NCBI GenBank assembly: GCA_023614405.1
Contig: CM042687.1
Coordinates: forward strand, 237,734,292 to 237,798,291
Reading direction: 5' to 3'
Length of the DNA: 64,000 nt
DNA from: Avena insularis
Lineage: Eukaryota > Streptophyta > Magnoliopsida > Poales > Poaceae
The notes under the pieces are model-generated. The model was not told where the DNA came from and searched no databases. It saw nothing but the letters and a program-made list of their open reading frames with translations. Positions 39,127 to 52,700 of this stretch are shown in pieces. The number at the start of each line of letters is the position of its first letter. Within the stretch, counting starts at the first letter, position 1. The translations under genes and the position numbers were made by a program.

Positions 39127-40039
39127 ATGGACGTGAAGTACAACAAGTTTTATCAGTTGGGGAATGGAGGAGACCTTATCTTTGAGCGGGATTTAGACCA
39201 GCTTTCAGAACTTCTGGAGCATCACTTTTGAGTTCTTCGGAGCTCAGCTCAATGATCAAGGAGGAGAAGATCTGCAGTGGCTAATTGTTGCAAGTCTCCG
39301 AGGAAAGATTGAACCTCCCACTGCCGAGGGAATTCAATTCACCTTAAGAGAGAACAACTGGCTCGATGGACTTGCCAGGGCCATGCAGGAAGCTCTTGCC
39401 CGTTTGTGTGGGCAGAGTATCAACCAGATCAAGGGTACCCGCTTTGAGTTTTGTCCAAGGCATGATGCTATGGGACAGCCACTAGAAGCCCCATACCACC
39501 ACGAGCTGAAGACCCAGTTGGACCACCTTAGTTTCATGATGTATGATCATCAGCAGGAATTGGACAATTGCCGTGACTACTCCAACCACAAGTCCGCCAT
39601 CATCAAGACAAAGGATCAGACCACCGCTATGCTAGCAAAGGATCACAAGTCTCGCTGCCTTCAGCTCGACAAGAAGGAGTGCATCATTGCCCGTCTTCGC
39701 CACCGTATCGCGGATTTGGAAGAGACCATCCACGAGAGAGACATGCAGTTGGAGGAAAGGGAGAATGCCGGAGAAGACCTTCATGGAGACCCCTACTCCT
39801 ATCTCAGCGATGATGATCATTTTCTGGAGGATCAGGCTATGGATTTCTTCACCGATGAGGATGACTTTGCCTTCATCAATGATGACGATGATGATGAGGA
39901 TGACTTCGCCTTCAAGCACTTGAGCACTAGCGTAGTGAGTTGTATTCGGTCCCACTGTATCGTAGTTTCCGGAATGGTTCTTAAAACCATCTGCTTTTCT
40001 TGTTTTGTGGTGTGTGTTTGTATCGTGTGCTATGAATGA
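39127..40039 (+). pseudogene. Pre-gag ORF of element Y: coiled coil with acidic tail
   Basis: Opens with MDVKYNKFYQLGNGGDLIFE at 39127. It changes frame near 39228 (a TGA follows LLEHHF; the other frame continues EFFGAQLNDQGGEDLQWLI) and stays open to 40039. The middle has a charged, heptad-like region (about 39500-39770: KTQLDHLSFMMYDHQQELDN to LEETIHERDMQLEERE). An Asp/Glu-rich segment with DEDDFAFINDDDDDEDDFAF follows. It lies between the PBS and gag. Not similar to any enzyme I recognise; possible structural partner of Gag. Confidence 0.65.
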
Positions 40040-40146
40040 ATGAAAAGCAAGTTGCTGGAAAAATCTGAGTCAAACTTTAAAAACTTTTCCAGGTCCCGGA
40101 ACCTTAGAAATTTCCCTCTTTTATCATGATCTATCTCAATCTTCAG

Positions 40147-43100
40147 ATGCCACGTGGAGGAAGTGGTCCATCCCCGGACCCAATGTTGCAGATCCTGCAA
40201 ATGTTGGTTTCTGACCGCGAAGCCGAAAGAGCCGAACGTCAAGCCAACCTAGCCACCCTTCAGCAGATAGCTCAGCTGGCCACAACAATCAAGGCCAAGG
40301 AAACCAGGACAACCATGGATCTAAGCTCAACAATTTCCAGAACACCAACCCACCTGTTTTCACTAAGTCAGAAGAGCCCTTAGATGCCGATGATTGGCTG
40401 CAAACCATGGAAAACAACCTGGAAGTCGCCGGAGTGGAAGCTAACGAGAAAGTTCTGTTCGCCACCCATTATCTAGCCGGAGATGCAAGAGCATGGTGGA
40501 ACAGCGTTCGTGCAATGACCGGAGGATAGATGATGACCTGGGAAGAATTCAAGGTCAAGTTCAGTAGAACCCATGTGCCATCGGGTTTGATCAAGAGGAT
40601 GAGAGATGAGTTCAGAGAGCTGAAGCAAGGACGGATGACCATAGTGGAATACCGTGACAAATTCTTGTCATTAGCTAGGTATGCCCCGGATGAGATCGAC
40701 ACTGAAGCCAAGAAGAAAGAGAGATTCTTGAATGGTTTGCATGATGAGATGCAGACTGTGTTGGTCAATATCCCCTTTGCAGATATTGAAGCCCTTGTCG
40801 ACTCTGCCATCTAGATGGAAGGAAAGATCAACCAAGCCAATGAGAACCGCAAGCATCGCATGATGCATCAGCCAGGAACCCATCAGACCCCAAAGTATCG
40901 CCCTAACCCATCTCCAGGATTTGCCCCAAGAACCAACAGACCCCCAATGAACCGTTTGACCTATCCCAACCGTGGAAACCCAAGGCCCGGAGGAAATCAC
41001 AACAACCCCGGCAACTCTAACAATTTCAACCGTGTCCCACCCAAGTTCAACAACAACAATGCGACCGCCAACACCAACACTGCCCCGAGGACTGAAAGCA
41101 ATGATGTGCCTGTTGCAGCAAAGGACAAGTCGCAAGTGACTTGTTATGACTGTGGAAATAAGGGCCACTACTCCAATGAGTTCCCCAAGAAGAATGCCGC
41201 AGCCCCCAATGCAAATTCCCCAGCTCAGCAGCAGCGTCGTGTTTAGACCGGAAGAAGGTTTGCCCCAGGGAATTTGCTCAACCGCAACGGCCGTCTTTTT
41301 CTCATGCATGCTGAAGAAGCCCAGGAAGCGCCAGACGTCGTGCTGGGTATGTTTTCTGTTAATTCAGTACTTGCTCGAGTGTTGTTTGATTCTTGTGCAT
41401 CGCATTCATTTGTCACCGAAGAATTTGCATGCACTAGTAAGATTAAACCAACCAAACTGAAGCATGTTATGATTGTTCAAATCCCCGGTTCCACCACCAA
41501 AGCTAGGCAAATCTGCAAAGCCGTCCCTATCTGAATCCATGGCATAGATTTTTATGCTAATCTGATAGTACTCGGAACTAAAGGTTTGGAAGTAGTACTA
41601 GGAATGGATTGGATGTCCAGACATAAAGGATTGATTGACTGTTCCAAGAAAGCCATAACCATGACCAGTACCGCTGGGATATCAGTCGAGCATATATCTG
41701 AAACCTTACCTCGCCAATTCAAGTTCAACAAGAGTATAGCCCAACCTACCATTGACCAAGTCCGGATAGTCTGTGAATACCCCGATGTATTTCCAGATGT
41801 TTTGCCCGGTATGCCTCTAGATCGGGATATCGAGTTTATCATTGAACTAATCCCCGGAACAGGACCCATAGCTCAGAGACCCTATAGTATGAACCCGTCT
41901 GAACTAGAAGAACTGAAGAAGCAACTAGATGCCATGTTGGAAATTGGATTGATTCAACCAAGTGTGTCACCATGGAGATCACCTGTCTTGTTCGTGGACA
42001 AGAAGGATGGAGGTAACCGTGTGTGTACGCATTACCGGAAGTTGAATGATGTCACCATCAAGAACAAGTACCCATTTCCCAATATGGAAGATTTGTTTGA
42101 TAAGTTGATCGATGCCAAAGTGTTTTCTAAGATTGATCTTAGAACTGGCTATCATCAACTCAAGATTCGCATAGAGGATATTCCCTAGACTGCCTTTACC
42201 ACCAGATATGGATTATACGAGTATACTGTCATGTCTTTTGGATTAACCAATGCCCCCGCTTACTTCATGAATAAGATTTTTATGGACTTCCTGGATAAGT
42301 TTGTCGTTGTTTTCATTGATGACATTCTAATTTATTCCAAATCATAAGAAGAACATGATCTACACCTAAGGACCATTCTTGGAACCCTTAGAGAGCATCA
42401 GTTGTATGCCAAGTTTAGCAAATGTGAATTCTGGTTATAGGAGGTAGGATTCCTCGGCCACATTGTATCAACCGGAGGAATTGCCGTTGACCCTGCAAAA
42501 GTGAAAGATGTCGAAGATTGGCAAGCCCCAACCACTCAAACTCAAGTTCGTGCATTTCTCGGATTAGCGGGATACTACCGCAAGTTCGTAGAAGGATTCT
42601 CGAGTATCGCCAGACCCATGACCCAATTGCTGAAGAAAGACAAGAAGTTTGAATGGATAGACAAATGTGAAGCGAGTTTTCAAGAACTCAAGAGAATATT
42701 GATTTCAGCCTCAATCTTAATCATGCCAGATATCACGAAGCCCTTTGACGTGTATTGTGACGCATCCAAGATCGGTCTCGGATGTGTGCTAATGCAAGAA
42801 GCCAAAGTTATATCTTATCTATCCCGACAACTGAAACAACATGAGCAGAATTACCCAACCCATGACCTCAAACTCGCAGCCGTAGTTCTAGCCCTGAAGA
42901 CATGGAGGCATTACTTGATGGGAAATCGTTGTGAGATATTCGGATCACAAGAGCCTGAAGTATATATTCACTCAGAAAGAGCTGAATATGAGACAGAGAA
43001 GATGGATTGATTTAATCAAGGATTGCGATCTAGACATTCACTATCACCCTGGTAAAGCCAACGTGGTAGCAGATGCCCTTAGCAGATTGCCGTGCCACTT

Positions 43101-44655
43101 GAACTCCATGATTTTGAAGGAGCAACCAAGCTTGCACAAAGAGATGGAAGATTTCCGAATGGAATTAGTAAGTGAAGGATTTTTGGCTAGCATAGAACTT
43201 CAACCCACTTTGATCAGCCAGATCAAAGAGGCGTAGAAAGGAAATGCTAGTATCGATGGAATCAGGCGTCGTATCGGTACAGGCAAAGTACCTGTATTCA
43301 CCAAAGACGATGAAGGAGTTCTGTGGTACAAAGGACACCTTTGTGTACCAGCAGATTCTGAGTTGAAAGAGGTTATTCTGAAGGAAGCTCATGATACTCT
43401 TTATTCTATCCACCCCGGAGGAACGAAGATGTATCAAGACTTGAAGGAGCAATTTTGGTGGCATAAGATGAAGAGAGAAATCGGAAGCTATATCGCCAAG
43501 TGTGATATATGTCAGCGAGTCAAGGCAGGACATCAAAGACCCGCTGGATTGTTGCAACCATTGCAGATTCCGGAATGGAAATGGGATTCCGTTGGAATGG
43601 ACTTTATCACCGGATTTCCTACTTCTAGTAGGGGAAATGACTCTATCTGGGTCATAGTGGATAGGTTGTCCAAAGTCGCCCATTTCTTACCCGTCAAGAC
43701 CACATATTAGAGTTCGAAGCTAGTGGAGTTATACATCGCTAGAATCGTCAGTTTGCATGGAGTTCCCAAGAACATCGTATCGGATCGAGGAACTCAGTTT
43801 ACCTCGAGATTCTGGAAGAAAGTCCAAGAAGGTTTAGGAACCCGCCTAGATTTCAGCACCGCGTATCACCCTCAGACCGACGGACAAACGGAGCGAGTAA
43901 ATCAAATACTCGAAGATATGCTGAGAGCATGCGTGTTAGAATATGGATTTAAGTGGGAAGACTATCTGCCGTTTGTAGAATTTTCATACAACAACAGTTA
44001 TCAAGCTAGTTTGCAAATGGCCCCATTTGAATTCATGTATGGAAGGAAGTGTCGCACCCCTTTGAACTGGTCAGAAGTAGGAGAGAGTCAGATTTTTGGA
44101 CCCGACATCCTACGAGAAGCAGAAGAGAAGGTTCACAAGATTCGTGAGCACCTCAAGATAGCCCAGTTCAAACAGAATAGTTACGCCGACAAGAGACGTC
44201 GAGACCTCGCCTTCAACATAGGAGATTTTGTGTATCTGAAAGTGTCGCCATTAAAAGGAATGCAGCGGTTCCAACTGAAAGGAAAGTTAGCCCCCAGATA
44301 TATCAGACCCTTCAAGATTCTGGACCGTCGAGGAGAAGTGTCGTATCAATTGGAACTACCTGAAGAGATGTCAGCCGTGCACAATGTGTTCCATATCTCA
44401 TTACTTCACAAGTGCCTCGAAGTTCCAGAGAGGACTGAAGTGTTCAGGAATATCGATCACCGGACCATAGAGATCAACGATGACCTGACCTATCCTAAAG
44501 TACCCATCCGTATTTTGGAAGAAGCTTTCAGAACTACCAGAACCCGAAGCATCAAGTTTCTCAAGATTCAGTGGAGCAACAACACAGAAGAGGAAGCTAC
44601 CTGGGAGCGCGAAGATCACATCAGGACGGAGTTTCCCGATCTCTTCAAATCCTAG
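40147..44655 (+). pseudogene. Gag-Pol of element Y (gag, protease, RT, RNase H, integrase, chromodomain-like end)
   Basis: Starts MPRGGSGPSPDPMLQILQML and frameshifts near 40330. Gag core: ARAWWNSV, MTWEEFKVKF and RYAPDEIDTEAKKKERFLNG. Knuckle CYDCGNKGHYSNEF has Phe for the last Cys. Protease active site reads FDSCASHSFV where DSG is expected. RT has [10 protein letters not shown]; RNase H has [15 protein letters not shown]. Frame changes near 42935. Integrase: H-H and CDICQRV zinc site, GMDF, VSDRGTQF and HPQTDGQTERVNQ (D, D, E). Tail 44490-44650 resembles a chromodomain (FLKIQWSNNTEEEATWERED). Stops at 40527, 40812, 41244, 41532, 42186, 42345, 42438, 43234 and 43708. Confidence 0.93.
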
Positions 44656-44700
44656 GTAATCTTTTTCTTCCTTTTTCAAATCTCGGGACGAGATTTTGTT

Positions 44701-44714
44701 TAAGGGGGGAAGGT
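44701..44714 (+). other. Polypurine tract of element Y
   Basis: TAAGGGGGGAAGG just before the 3' LTR, preceded by AATCTCGGGACGAGATTTTG. It is present once only, unlike in elements W and Z. Confidence 0.85.
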
Positions 44715-44715
44715 T

Positions 44716-47700
44716 TGTAACATCCCAAAAATATTAAACTTAAATCATCAAACTCTGATCATCAAAATTAGGGTTAACAAAAACTTTTCCAATTAAAAAT
44801 ATGAAAGCATTCATATGAGTGTGTATTAAAATTTGGATTCTTTTGAATTGCCATGGTTATGTGTTTCTTTGCTTGTAAAATGATTCTTAGGTGAAATAAA
44901 CATCATCCAAACAATCCCCACACTTTTCCCAAAGACAAACAAGTCAAAACAAACAAATTAAGTGAATGGTCACTTTGGCCAAATTAACTCCCATGCCTAC
45001 TTTGGCTATCTCTAACTTTCAGAACTTAACAGAAACATGTATGGATCTTTGCACCCCTTGATAGTACTCATAACAAGGTACCAAGGCCCACTTTGTGATC
45101 ATCCAAAAACATTTGAATGCATGGTTTAAATGACAGTTTAAAATTGAATATATTTCATATGGGAAGATCCCACTATTTCAAAAACCACTCAAACAAGCTC
45201 AATTTTCAAAACCAAAGCATCCACAGAATTCTCAACACATGCCTAGCACACCCACCAAAAATCATTTCAAAATTCAAAACTCAAGTTCTTGCGGCCATTT
45301 CATCAAACACTTGGAGACAACAAATCAAACTGGCCAAACTTCACTGTTTTGAGCAGTAATTTGGCTAAGCATTGTTCACCATTGATCACACTTGTCTCCC
45401 CCAGTGCCAACCAGTGCCTTGACCACCCCTAGCCCCTACCCTTTGCACCATGCCATGCCAACCCGAAGGAACCCTTGCCAGCCGACCATGGCTAGCAGGC
45501 AAGAGCAAGCACCAAACCTAAACACCATGTCTAGGACACATGCCACCGTCCACCGCCATCCCATGTCCAGCGCTTGAACCCTGCCAGCCACTGGACCACA
45601 CGCCCAAGCCATGCCAAGCTTCTCTGAGAGCATGCCGAGAGCGCGCCAGAGCGCCACCCTCGACACACGCCCACCGACCGCGCGCCGCCCTTGCCACGTG
45701 CACGCGTGATCACCATCGCCCCAGCAACCCCGCAGACACCCCCGTTCGCCTCCCCATACCTCACAGCCATCGCTCGCCGTCGAAGATGCCGCCTCTGCCG
45801 CGCAGAGCACCGCACGTTTCCGACCAATTGCCACCGCCCCTACACGCGCATTTAAGCTCTAGAGCATCGCCAGGAGACTGCCCGTCGATCGCCAACCTCG
45901 GCCATGCCTCTAGCCGCCCATAGCCGTGTCGCCAATGTCGCCTGCCCATCCCTCTCGGTCTCGCCATCGATCCTATAAAAGGAGATGACCCCCGCTCGAT
46001 TTCTTCACACTATCTCACTCTGCCCCCGGAGCTTCCGCGACCACCACTGAGTTCGCCGTCGTCGACTTTGTCGTTTGCTCGCCTCACCGTCATCACTGGA
46101 GCCCCGGTATGCCCCCTATGCACCCCCACTGAGCCGCTAGGGTTCGAGCTCGCCGGTGACCTGTTCATCGTCGACGACGACCCTCAGCCGTTGATCTTCA
46201 TTCTAATCCAACGCACCACATCGCCCCATACCGCTTCGCGTTTAAAGAGCCACTGACCAGTAGACCCCCCGATTCTTGCACGCCATGGAGTGACACTGGG
46301 CCGGCCCAATAACCCTTCCCGCGCAGCCCACTCGTTTGAATTTAGTTTTTTCTATTTATATTCAAACTCAGTTCTGTACCTAGTTTCAAAAATCAACCCA
46401 GCTCGATTCAGTAAACCAAATTGCATGAAACCAATTTTTTTTAGAAATATATTGAAATGCTTAATCCAAGCCCGTTGGATTCAAATCATTTGGATCTATA
46501 GATCAACCTTGGTAAAAATAACAAGGCAGAAGCTTTTCTGCATTCAAACATTTTTCAAATTTAAACCATAATAGCCTTTGAGTTGATTCCAACTCTTAAA
46601 AATCATATTTTATCATACCTTTCAGAATATGTAAAAACATATGGGTTTACTTACAGAAATAATGTTCAAGTAATAAAAGAATGCCACATAGGAATTTCTA
46701 GTCACTTTATTTATTTAAAATAAAAGGTTAAACCTTATTAAATCGTGACACCACTTTAAATCACATTCTCATGTACTGAAATAGGTGGTGATGACATGTG
46801 TCAACATGATCCCATGTTTGAGTTGGAGAATATTAAATCTTAAGTAGTTTTTCAATGAGTAGAAATTACCTTTCTCAAAATAAAATAAATAAGACAAATG
46901 CTTTATTCTTGTGATACTAATGATGATGCTAGATCATCTATAGAACCCTTTTGTGTGATGATTGAAAGTAGTTAAGTATTGTGTGGTGATTGTGTACCTC
47001 GTATTTATTCATAGACACTAGTACCGACCAAGGATACGAGGAGGAAGGAGGATACTACGAAGAGGAAGCCGAGGAGAACTTCAACCACTGCTCTGCACAA
47101 GGCAAGCCTAATAGTACTAGTTGATTGAGCAATCTAACACTTGCAATTATGAAAGTTAGATGACCTATGCAATGCACTAAGCATGCTTGGTTAGACATAT
47201 TTGATGATACCCCCTCCTAGTTTTACTTACAAGCTTTCTACTTTATTTCTTTATAAAAGCTATTTCTTAGAGTTTACTTAAGTGACTTGTAGATTCTAGG
47301 AAGATAATTGAAGGTTGCATAAAGAGCATTAAGTTTGTCCTAAGCTAGATAATCTTGATGTCATCCTAAGGCATGAGATTGAACTTAGTTAAAACTCCAC
47401 TTGTTTACCACCCCTCATTAGTACTCACCCCCACTTGTAGATGCTAGTGCTAAGCTTAAAACTTGATCAATTTTAGATGGGAATACTTGGTAGAAAATGG
47501 TTATGAAAACCTTAGAATGATGAGTCATTCTACTGAGATGTTTTGACATGTGTTTCCGAACACCAGATGATTTGGATGATGAAAATGTTAAGGCATGAGC
47601 CTTAGCCCTTTATAAAACTGATGGTTGCCTGGATGCGATACCATTCCAATTTTACCGTACAACCACAATACCCAAAAATTAGGTAGGGCTTGACTGGAAA

Positions 47701-48606
47701 CTTATATACCTTAGTATGGGTTCCCTCACGGCCAAGGTCTGAGCTGAGGCTACCTTGTGAAGATTGTCCACATGTCTGCAGAAGATGACAGTTGGTCATG
47801 GTTGGGAGGCCAAACTCACAGGAGAGGTGCCTATACTAGGGTGTGTAATTGAAAGGTTAGGATTGATTATCCGCATACTGAGTATGGTGAATTCAGGATT
47901 TGTTTCTGATGGATGTATCGAATGTTGTGGTGAAAGTGTACAATCTCTGCAGAGTGTCAAACTATTCGAATAGCCGCGTTCGCGGTATGGACAGTTGAAG
48001 TGGCCATACTGTTCCCCCTTCATATGTTTTCAAAATGACTTGTGAAATGGATTGAGATTTTGACTTGACCACAACAGAGTTGTGATATGAAATACAAGTT
48101 CCCTCTTAGGTGTTATAAAACTTTAACTAGCTTTTCTTGCTTCTGAACTTAGTAGAAGTAAATCTGGCTTTTTGCAAAACAACCCTATAGCTTAGTGTCC
48201 TATTACAAAAAACCCCCTTCACTTGTTAGTATTAGTTTGCGAGTACTTAAAGAGTACTCATGGCTCTGTCCCTGGCTATTCCCGTGGCCAGACTATGAAG
48301 AAGAGTACCAGGATGATGGACCCTAGGAAGGTTACGATAAATAGGATCATCTCCCATCGTCAGCATTGCCTGTGACCCCGAAGATGGAGCTTCGCCTACG
48401 CTACCGTTATTATTACGTATTTCCGCTGCTTGAGTTGTATTAAGAAGTGGATCATGAGATCCTTATTTGTGTAAGACCTTATGTATGGTTTGTAATGGAT
48501 GATGTACTGTGGTATCCAATTTTGTTATGTCTCGCAAAAATGGTAATCCTGGGATTGCGATGTATGGCATAACAGGCATCTGGGATTAAAAATCCGGGTG
48601 TTGACA
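44716..48606 (+). repeat. 3' LTR of element Y (3891 bp)
   Basis: Second copy of 34899-38897 with a net deletion of about 108 bp, much of it in the GC-rich region near 46015. TATA box at 45974-45981. Ends GGGTGTTGACA before the target duplication GCACC. Confidence 0.92.
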
Positions 48607-48983
48607 GCACCCCTTTGGCTTGACAGGTATGTGATTGACGATGTTAGCAAGGTTACCCTTCCGGCTTGGCCTGGGCAGGGTTGGACACCGCTTGGTTATT
48701 CTCCAGGACTCTTAGTCCCATTTGGATCTTGTCCGTACTCGGATACTATTTTGCTTTCTTTCTGAGTTGTATCCTCATATCGTATCTTTTGTATTCTTGA
48801 CTCGTTGAGTCGTTGTTGTATATATAAGTTATTGTGGACTCTGTTGTAAACTACTGTGATGTAACTACTTGTATTCAAATCCCACCCACACGAAAGTGTC
48901 TGGTGGGCGTCTTTGAATCGCTTCTATGCGGGTTTTGGCGGGAAATGCTAAGATCTGCATAGACCCGATTTGGGGGCGTTACA
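48607..48983 (+). repeat. 5' LTR of element X, second part
   Basis: Continues X's LTR after element Y, matching about 53071-53435 of the 3' LTR. Ends GATTTGGGGGCGTTACA, the intact terminus that the 3' LTR has lost. Confidence 0.85.
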
Positions 48984-48985
48984 AG

Positions 48986-48997
48986 TGGTATCAGAGC
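48986..48997 (+). promoter_or_regulatory. Primer binding site (tRNA-iMet) of element X
   Basis: Exact TGGTATCAGAGC followed by AAAGG, two bases after the LTR end. Shows that X is plus-oriented and can be primed in trans despite having no coding capacity. Confidence 0.93.
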
Positions 48998-49767
48998 AAA
49001 GGTTTACGATACCACACTGGTCCATCCTATAGGTTAACCTTGCCAACGATCGATGTCTAGTGTCAAAACTATTTTACTACAAATGCATTGGATAGACCTG
49101 ATTACCTCTGATTTTACTCCTTACCTCCATTCTTTCTCCTCTTTATCTTTGCGTGTGTTAATCTGGTATCTTACCTTCTTCAAGTCTAGGATTTCTCGTG
49201 GTTGGGTTTCTGTCGTACCTTTAGGGTTCCGCTTTCCTCCTTTTGTAACAGTGGATCTACATCTGGATTTCATTCTACTTGATCCCTCTTCAAATGTTTC
49301 CTGATATCCTGCAACTTCTACGACGACATCATCTACCTGAATATTTTGTTAATACCGATTGTCAAGATCTTCAGTCTGAATTCTGAGAGTTGGTTGCATG
49401 ATCCTTCTATTCATGTACATAGTAATGCTTTGAGTGCGGGATGGAGCCATGACCATACCACTACTCTTCTCGTTCACTCTTGTTACATTGAAGTGGTGGA
49501 TCCATGTGAATTTTACTCCTTCCATGGAAGTTAAAGGTGGCCTTATCTTTGAGACCTTTACTTCCGACTTTGCTTCTCCGGAGTGTCCTCTCGAAGAATG
49601 TGAGCAACAACCCGTGTTGGTGGTGTCGAAGATTTCAAGACGGGACAAGAATTCTTGTTAGTGGTGTCGCGACTATCAACCCTACTCAAAAATATCCAGT
49701 CATCAAACTCTCCCCCCGGCGTTTTTGCTAGGATCTCGGGACGCGATCCTTGTTAGTGGTGTCGAGT
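48998..49767 (+). other. Non-coding core of element X with a doubled polypurine-like motif
   Basis: No gag, protease, RT or integrase motif in any frame. Near 49526 the reading MEVKGGLIFE resembles the start of the pre-gag ORF of Y (MDVK...GGDLIFE) with a gap, possibly a remnant. TTCTTGTTAGTGGTGTCG (49651-49668) and TCCTTGTTAGTGGTGTCG (49748-49765) are repeats; the second abuts the LTR and follows ATCTCGGGACGCGAT, the position of the polypurine tract in related elements. Confidence 0.6.
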
Positions 49768-52700
49768 TGTAATGCCCCAGAAAATATTCCGAAATAAAAT
49801 TTCGTGTTATTTTCTATTTTGCATCATCATGACATCATGCATACTTTTGACCTAAAATATTTTAACCAAAAGCCTATTTTGTCTTCTAATTAGTCCCCTC
49901 TTTTATTTAAAATTAAAACCCCGGCCTTTTCTAGATCTTTTATTTGTCTAAAGACTATTTACAAAAGTCTTTTAAAACTAAAACAAATAAAAATAAAAAT
50001 ATTTTATCGAAGGAGGCCGCCAGCCTGCTGGGCCAAAAACCTAGCAAATCAGCAGCCTACCACCCCGGTTAAATTCTAGCCTTAGATCCCTCAAACCCAA
50101 ACCCTAGAAACCCCCCACCCTGTAGCCATCCCACACCCTGCCGCCGCCAGGCACGCACACACTGCAACGCACGCCACCCACACCTACCTGACCCTCACGC
50201 ACACACCCACACCAACCGACCACACACACCACGTTCACGCACACACCTACACACACGTAACCCAGGACACACGCACCCATACAAGCAACACAGGCACCCA
50301 ATGCGCCCAAGAACCATACGAAGACCCGTCTCCCCATCGCGGCCCCATCCCTCGATCCCCACGCCTCCCTGCCGCCGCCAGGGACGTGGGAGCGCCGCCT
50401 CCCGCCGATCGTCTCTTCCCCGATGCTGCGTCGTCCTTGCCTCTCTCGTCTCTCGCCTTCGCTTCGCCGCCTCCCTCCGCGTCAACCTCCGACACTCCAA
50501 CCTCGCGAGCTTCCTTCCTTGCCTGCAGCAGCTATCGCCGCTGTGGCCTGCGCGTCCTCGACCCAGCCCGACGCCAAGCTCGTCCCGACGCCACCATCGA
50601 TTACTGTTTTCCGGAGGTCGCACGACCCGCCCGCCACAACCGCTGCCCCGGCGCTTCCCCGGCATCGAGCCGCTTCGTCCCCACGGGACCGCGTCGGCCT
50701 CGACCTCCTGCCCCGCGCCACACCGTCCGTGCGCCAAGCCGTCGCCATTCTCCTTGCCGTGCGTCGCGCGCCTCCCTCTCCGACGCGTCCGGTCGTGGCC
50801 TGCGCTCGCCCGCCTCCTCCTCTGCTCGGTTCCGCGTCGTCCTGCGCTAGCACCCTTCACTGTTGCCTCCTCGAGTGCCATGGCCGACCCTACCGTGGCT
50901 TGACCAAGCTCTCCAGCAGCCGGTTATCCACTGCACCAACATCTGCCGAGAACTTTGGGGTTCCTGTTGTCGTGCCTTCCATCCCGGTGACCCGTTTGTG
51001 CTATGTTAATCGCTTTCAGTAGGAGTAATGCCCGAAGTGTTTGTTTGCCATTGCAAGCTCAGATGGTGAAGAGAATAAGTAAGATGGGTGTGCTACTGTG
51101 ATGTGGAGATGCACATTCTGAACCAAAGAGTGAGATGACCACCCCAAGATGCACGACTTTGACCGATGCCGCCATCAGAACCTCTATGGTTAGTCGAAGC
51201 CCCGCTGCCGATCCAAGTCCGGCAATGACACCCGAAAACTCTGAAAAGGACGCCAAGGTCTCCCTCATGGAACGCATGGTCTCCTTCACGGGCTCGAAGA
51301 CCCCGATTCCGTGGATCCGAAGACCGATCCCGGCGAGACCGAACCCCCAGGATCGCCAAACCTTCATGTGTGACCCTTCTTTCTGAGACCCCTATATTTT
51401 TATAATATATGAATATACTTGTTGCATATAACCATTCATACTCGCATATATATTGTATGGTTTGGGGGCCTTATGCCGATTCACCTAAATAAATATGGAG
51501 ACCATATGCGGGTTATATTTATATTATCTCGACTCTATTTAAATTTGTGTAGCGAATCGATTGCCATGCTTTGCCTTGTTAATTCAACATTTAAATTGCG
51601 GGGTAGATAGACAACTCGAACCATAATATTTATTTGCCGGGATTTCGATTCCGCTTGATATTGCTAATTAGGGCTGCATATCGCCATGCCATGCATCATA
51701 TCATAAACATGCCGGATCTTCTGCCTAGTATTAAATATTGCACCGGTTGTTCTTTATAGTGTTTGCTTTTTCACCGGATAGGACGATGAGTCGATGCTAG
51801 ATACGACAAGCCTTCAGTTTCTCGACTTCGTATCATAGGAGAGCATTCCCCCCTTCTACCTATTTTGCATTTATAGTCTTTACTTCCTCCAATTGATCTA
51901 TTGCTATCCTTATTATCGATGCTATAGTACCATTCCTTTATTTACCTGATCCACTGTATTGCCTTGGTTATCCTATTTCCTTGTTTGATTAGCTAGCTTT
52001 GTCCTTGCGACTCGTAGGCATGCTTAGTATCTCTCTCATATAGGTGGAACATGATACTTGGATGTTGATAGTGATAAGATAATTAAATTGGTGATGTTGG
52101 TTATGGTTATGGTTTCACCTAATGATAAGGCCCCGGCAGGGACCACCTTTGGGAACTGCTTGAGCCGACCTAGGACCCGTTCGTTCTATGATACCAGTTC
52201 TGAGTTGATCGCGCTAACCAAACGTGGGGCCTCTGGGATCCCCCCTCAACTACCGGCGCTATTCGTATATCCAGAGGGTTACAAAATTGGTTTTCCATTT
52301 GGTGCATACGCATAATATGTCCTCGGACATGGGTGAGTTGATATGTCTTCGGACTTCATATTTTGGTGGATTGCCATGGCTTGCATACATAAATCACGGT
52401 ACATGGTGGCGGCACCCACGGTGTGTACAAGTTACCTCGCAGGGCCCGATCCACCAGTAGGCGCAAACGTTGTGCCTTCCTTGAGAATCGTCGTACCTCT
52501 TGGTTGGTTCCACACAGTAGGTGATGCCTCTGGATATGCGCGTAGTTAACGGACAATTCTTGTTGTGAGATTCAGATGGCATGCGTGATATGTTGCCTGA
52601 AGGGTTGAGCATGCGTTTGGGTACAGTAGTGCACCCCTGCAGGGTAAATCTTTTCGAGAAGCCGTGTGTCCACGGTTATGGACGCCTCAGGAGTACAATG

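Larger units (their letters stand above)
34899..48606 (+). mobile_element. Element Y: Tekay/Del-type chromovirus, full structure, multiply mutated
   Basis: Perfect 5-bp target duplication GCACC (34894-34898 and 48607-48611); the uninterrupted X 3' LTR has a single GCACC at the matching site. LTRs 34899-38897 and 44716-48606 begin TGTAACATCCC and end GTGTTGACA. PBS, pre-gag ORF, gag-pol with chromodomain-like tail and polypurine tract are all present in order. LTRs differ by about 3% in the first 265 bases by eye. Nine or more stops and several frameshifts make it inactive. Confidence 0.93.

Noticed and set aside
48986..48997. tRNA-like sequence TGGTATCAGAGC (also 38901-38912)
   Set aside because: These are primer binding sites complementary to tRNA-iMet, not tRNA genes; no cloverleaf follows.
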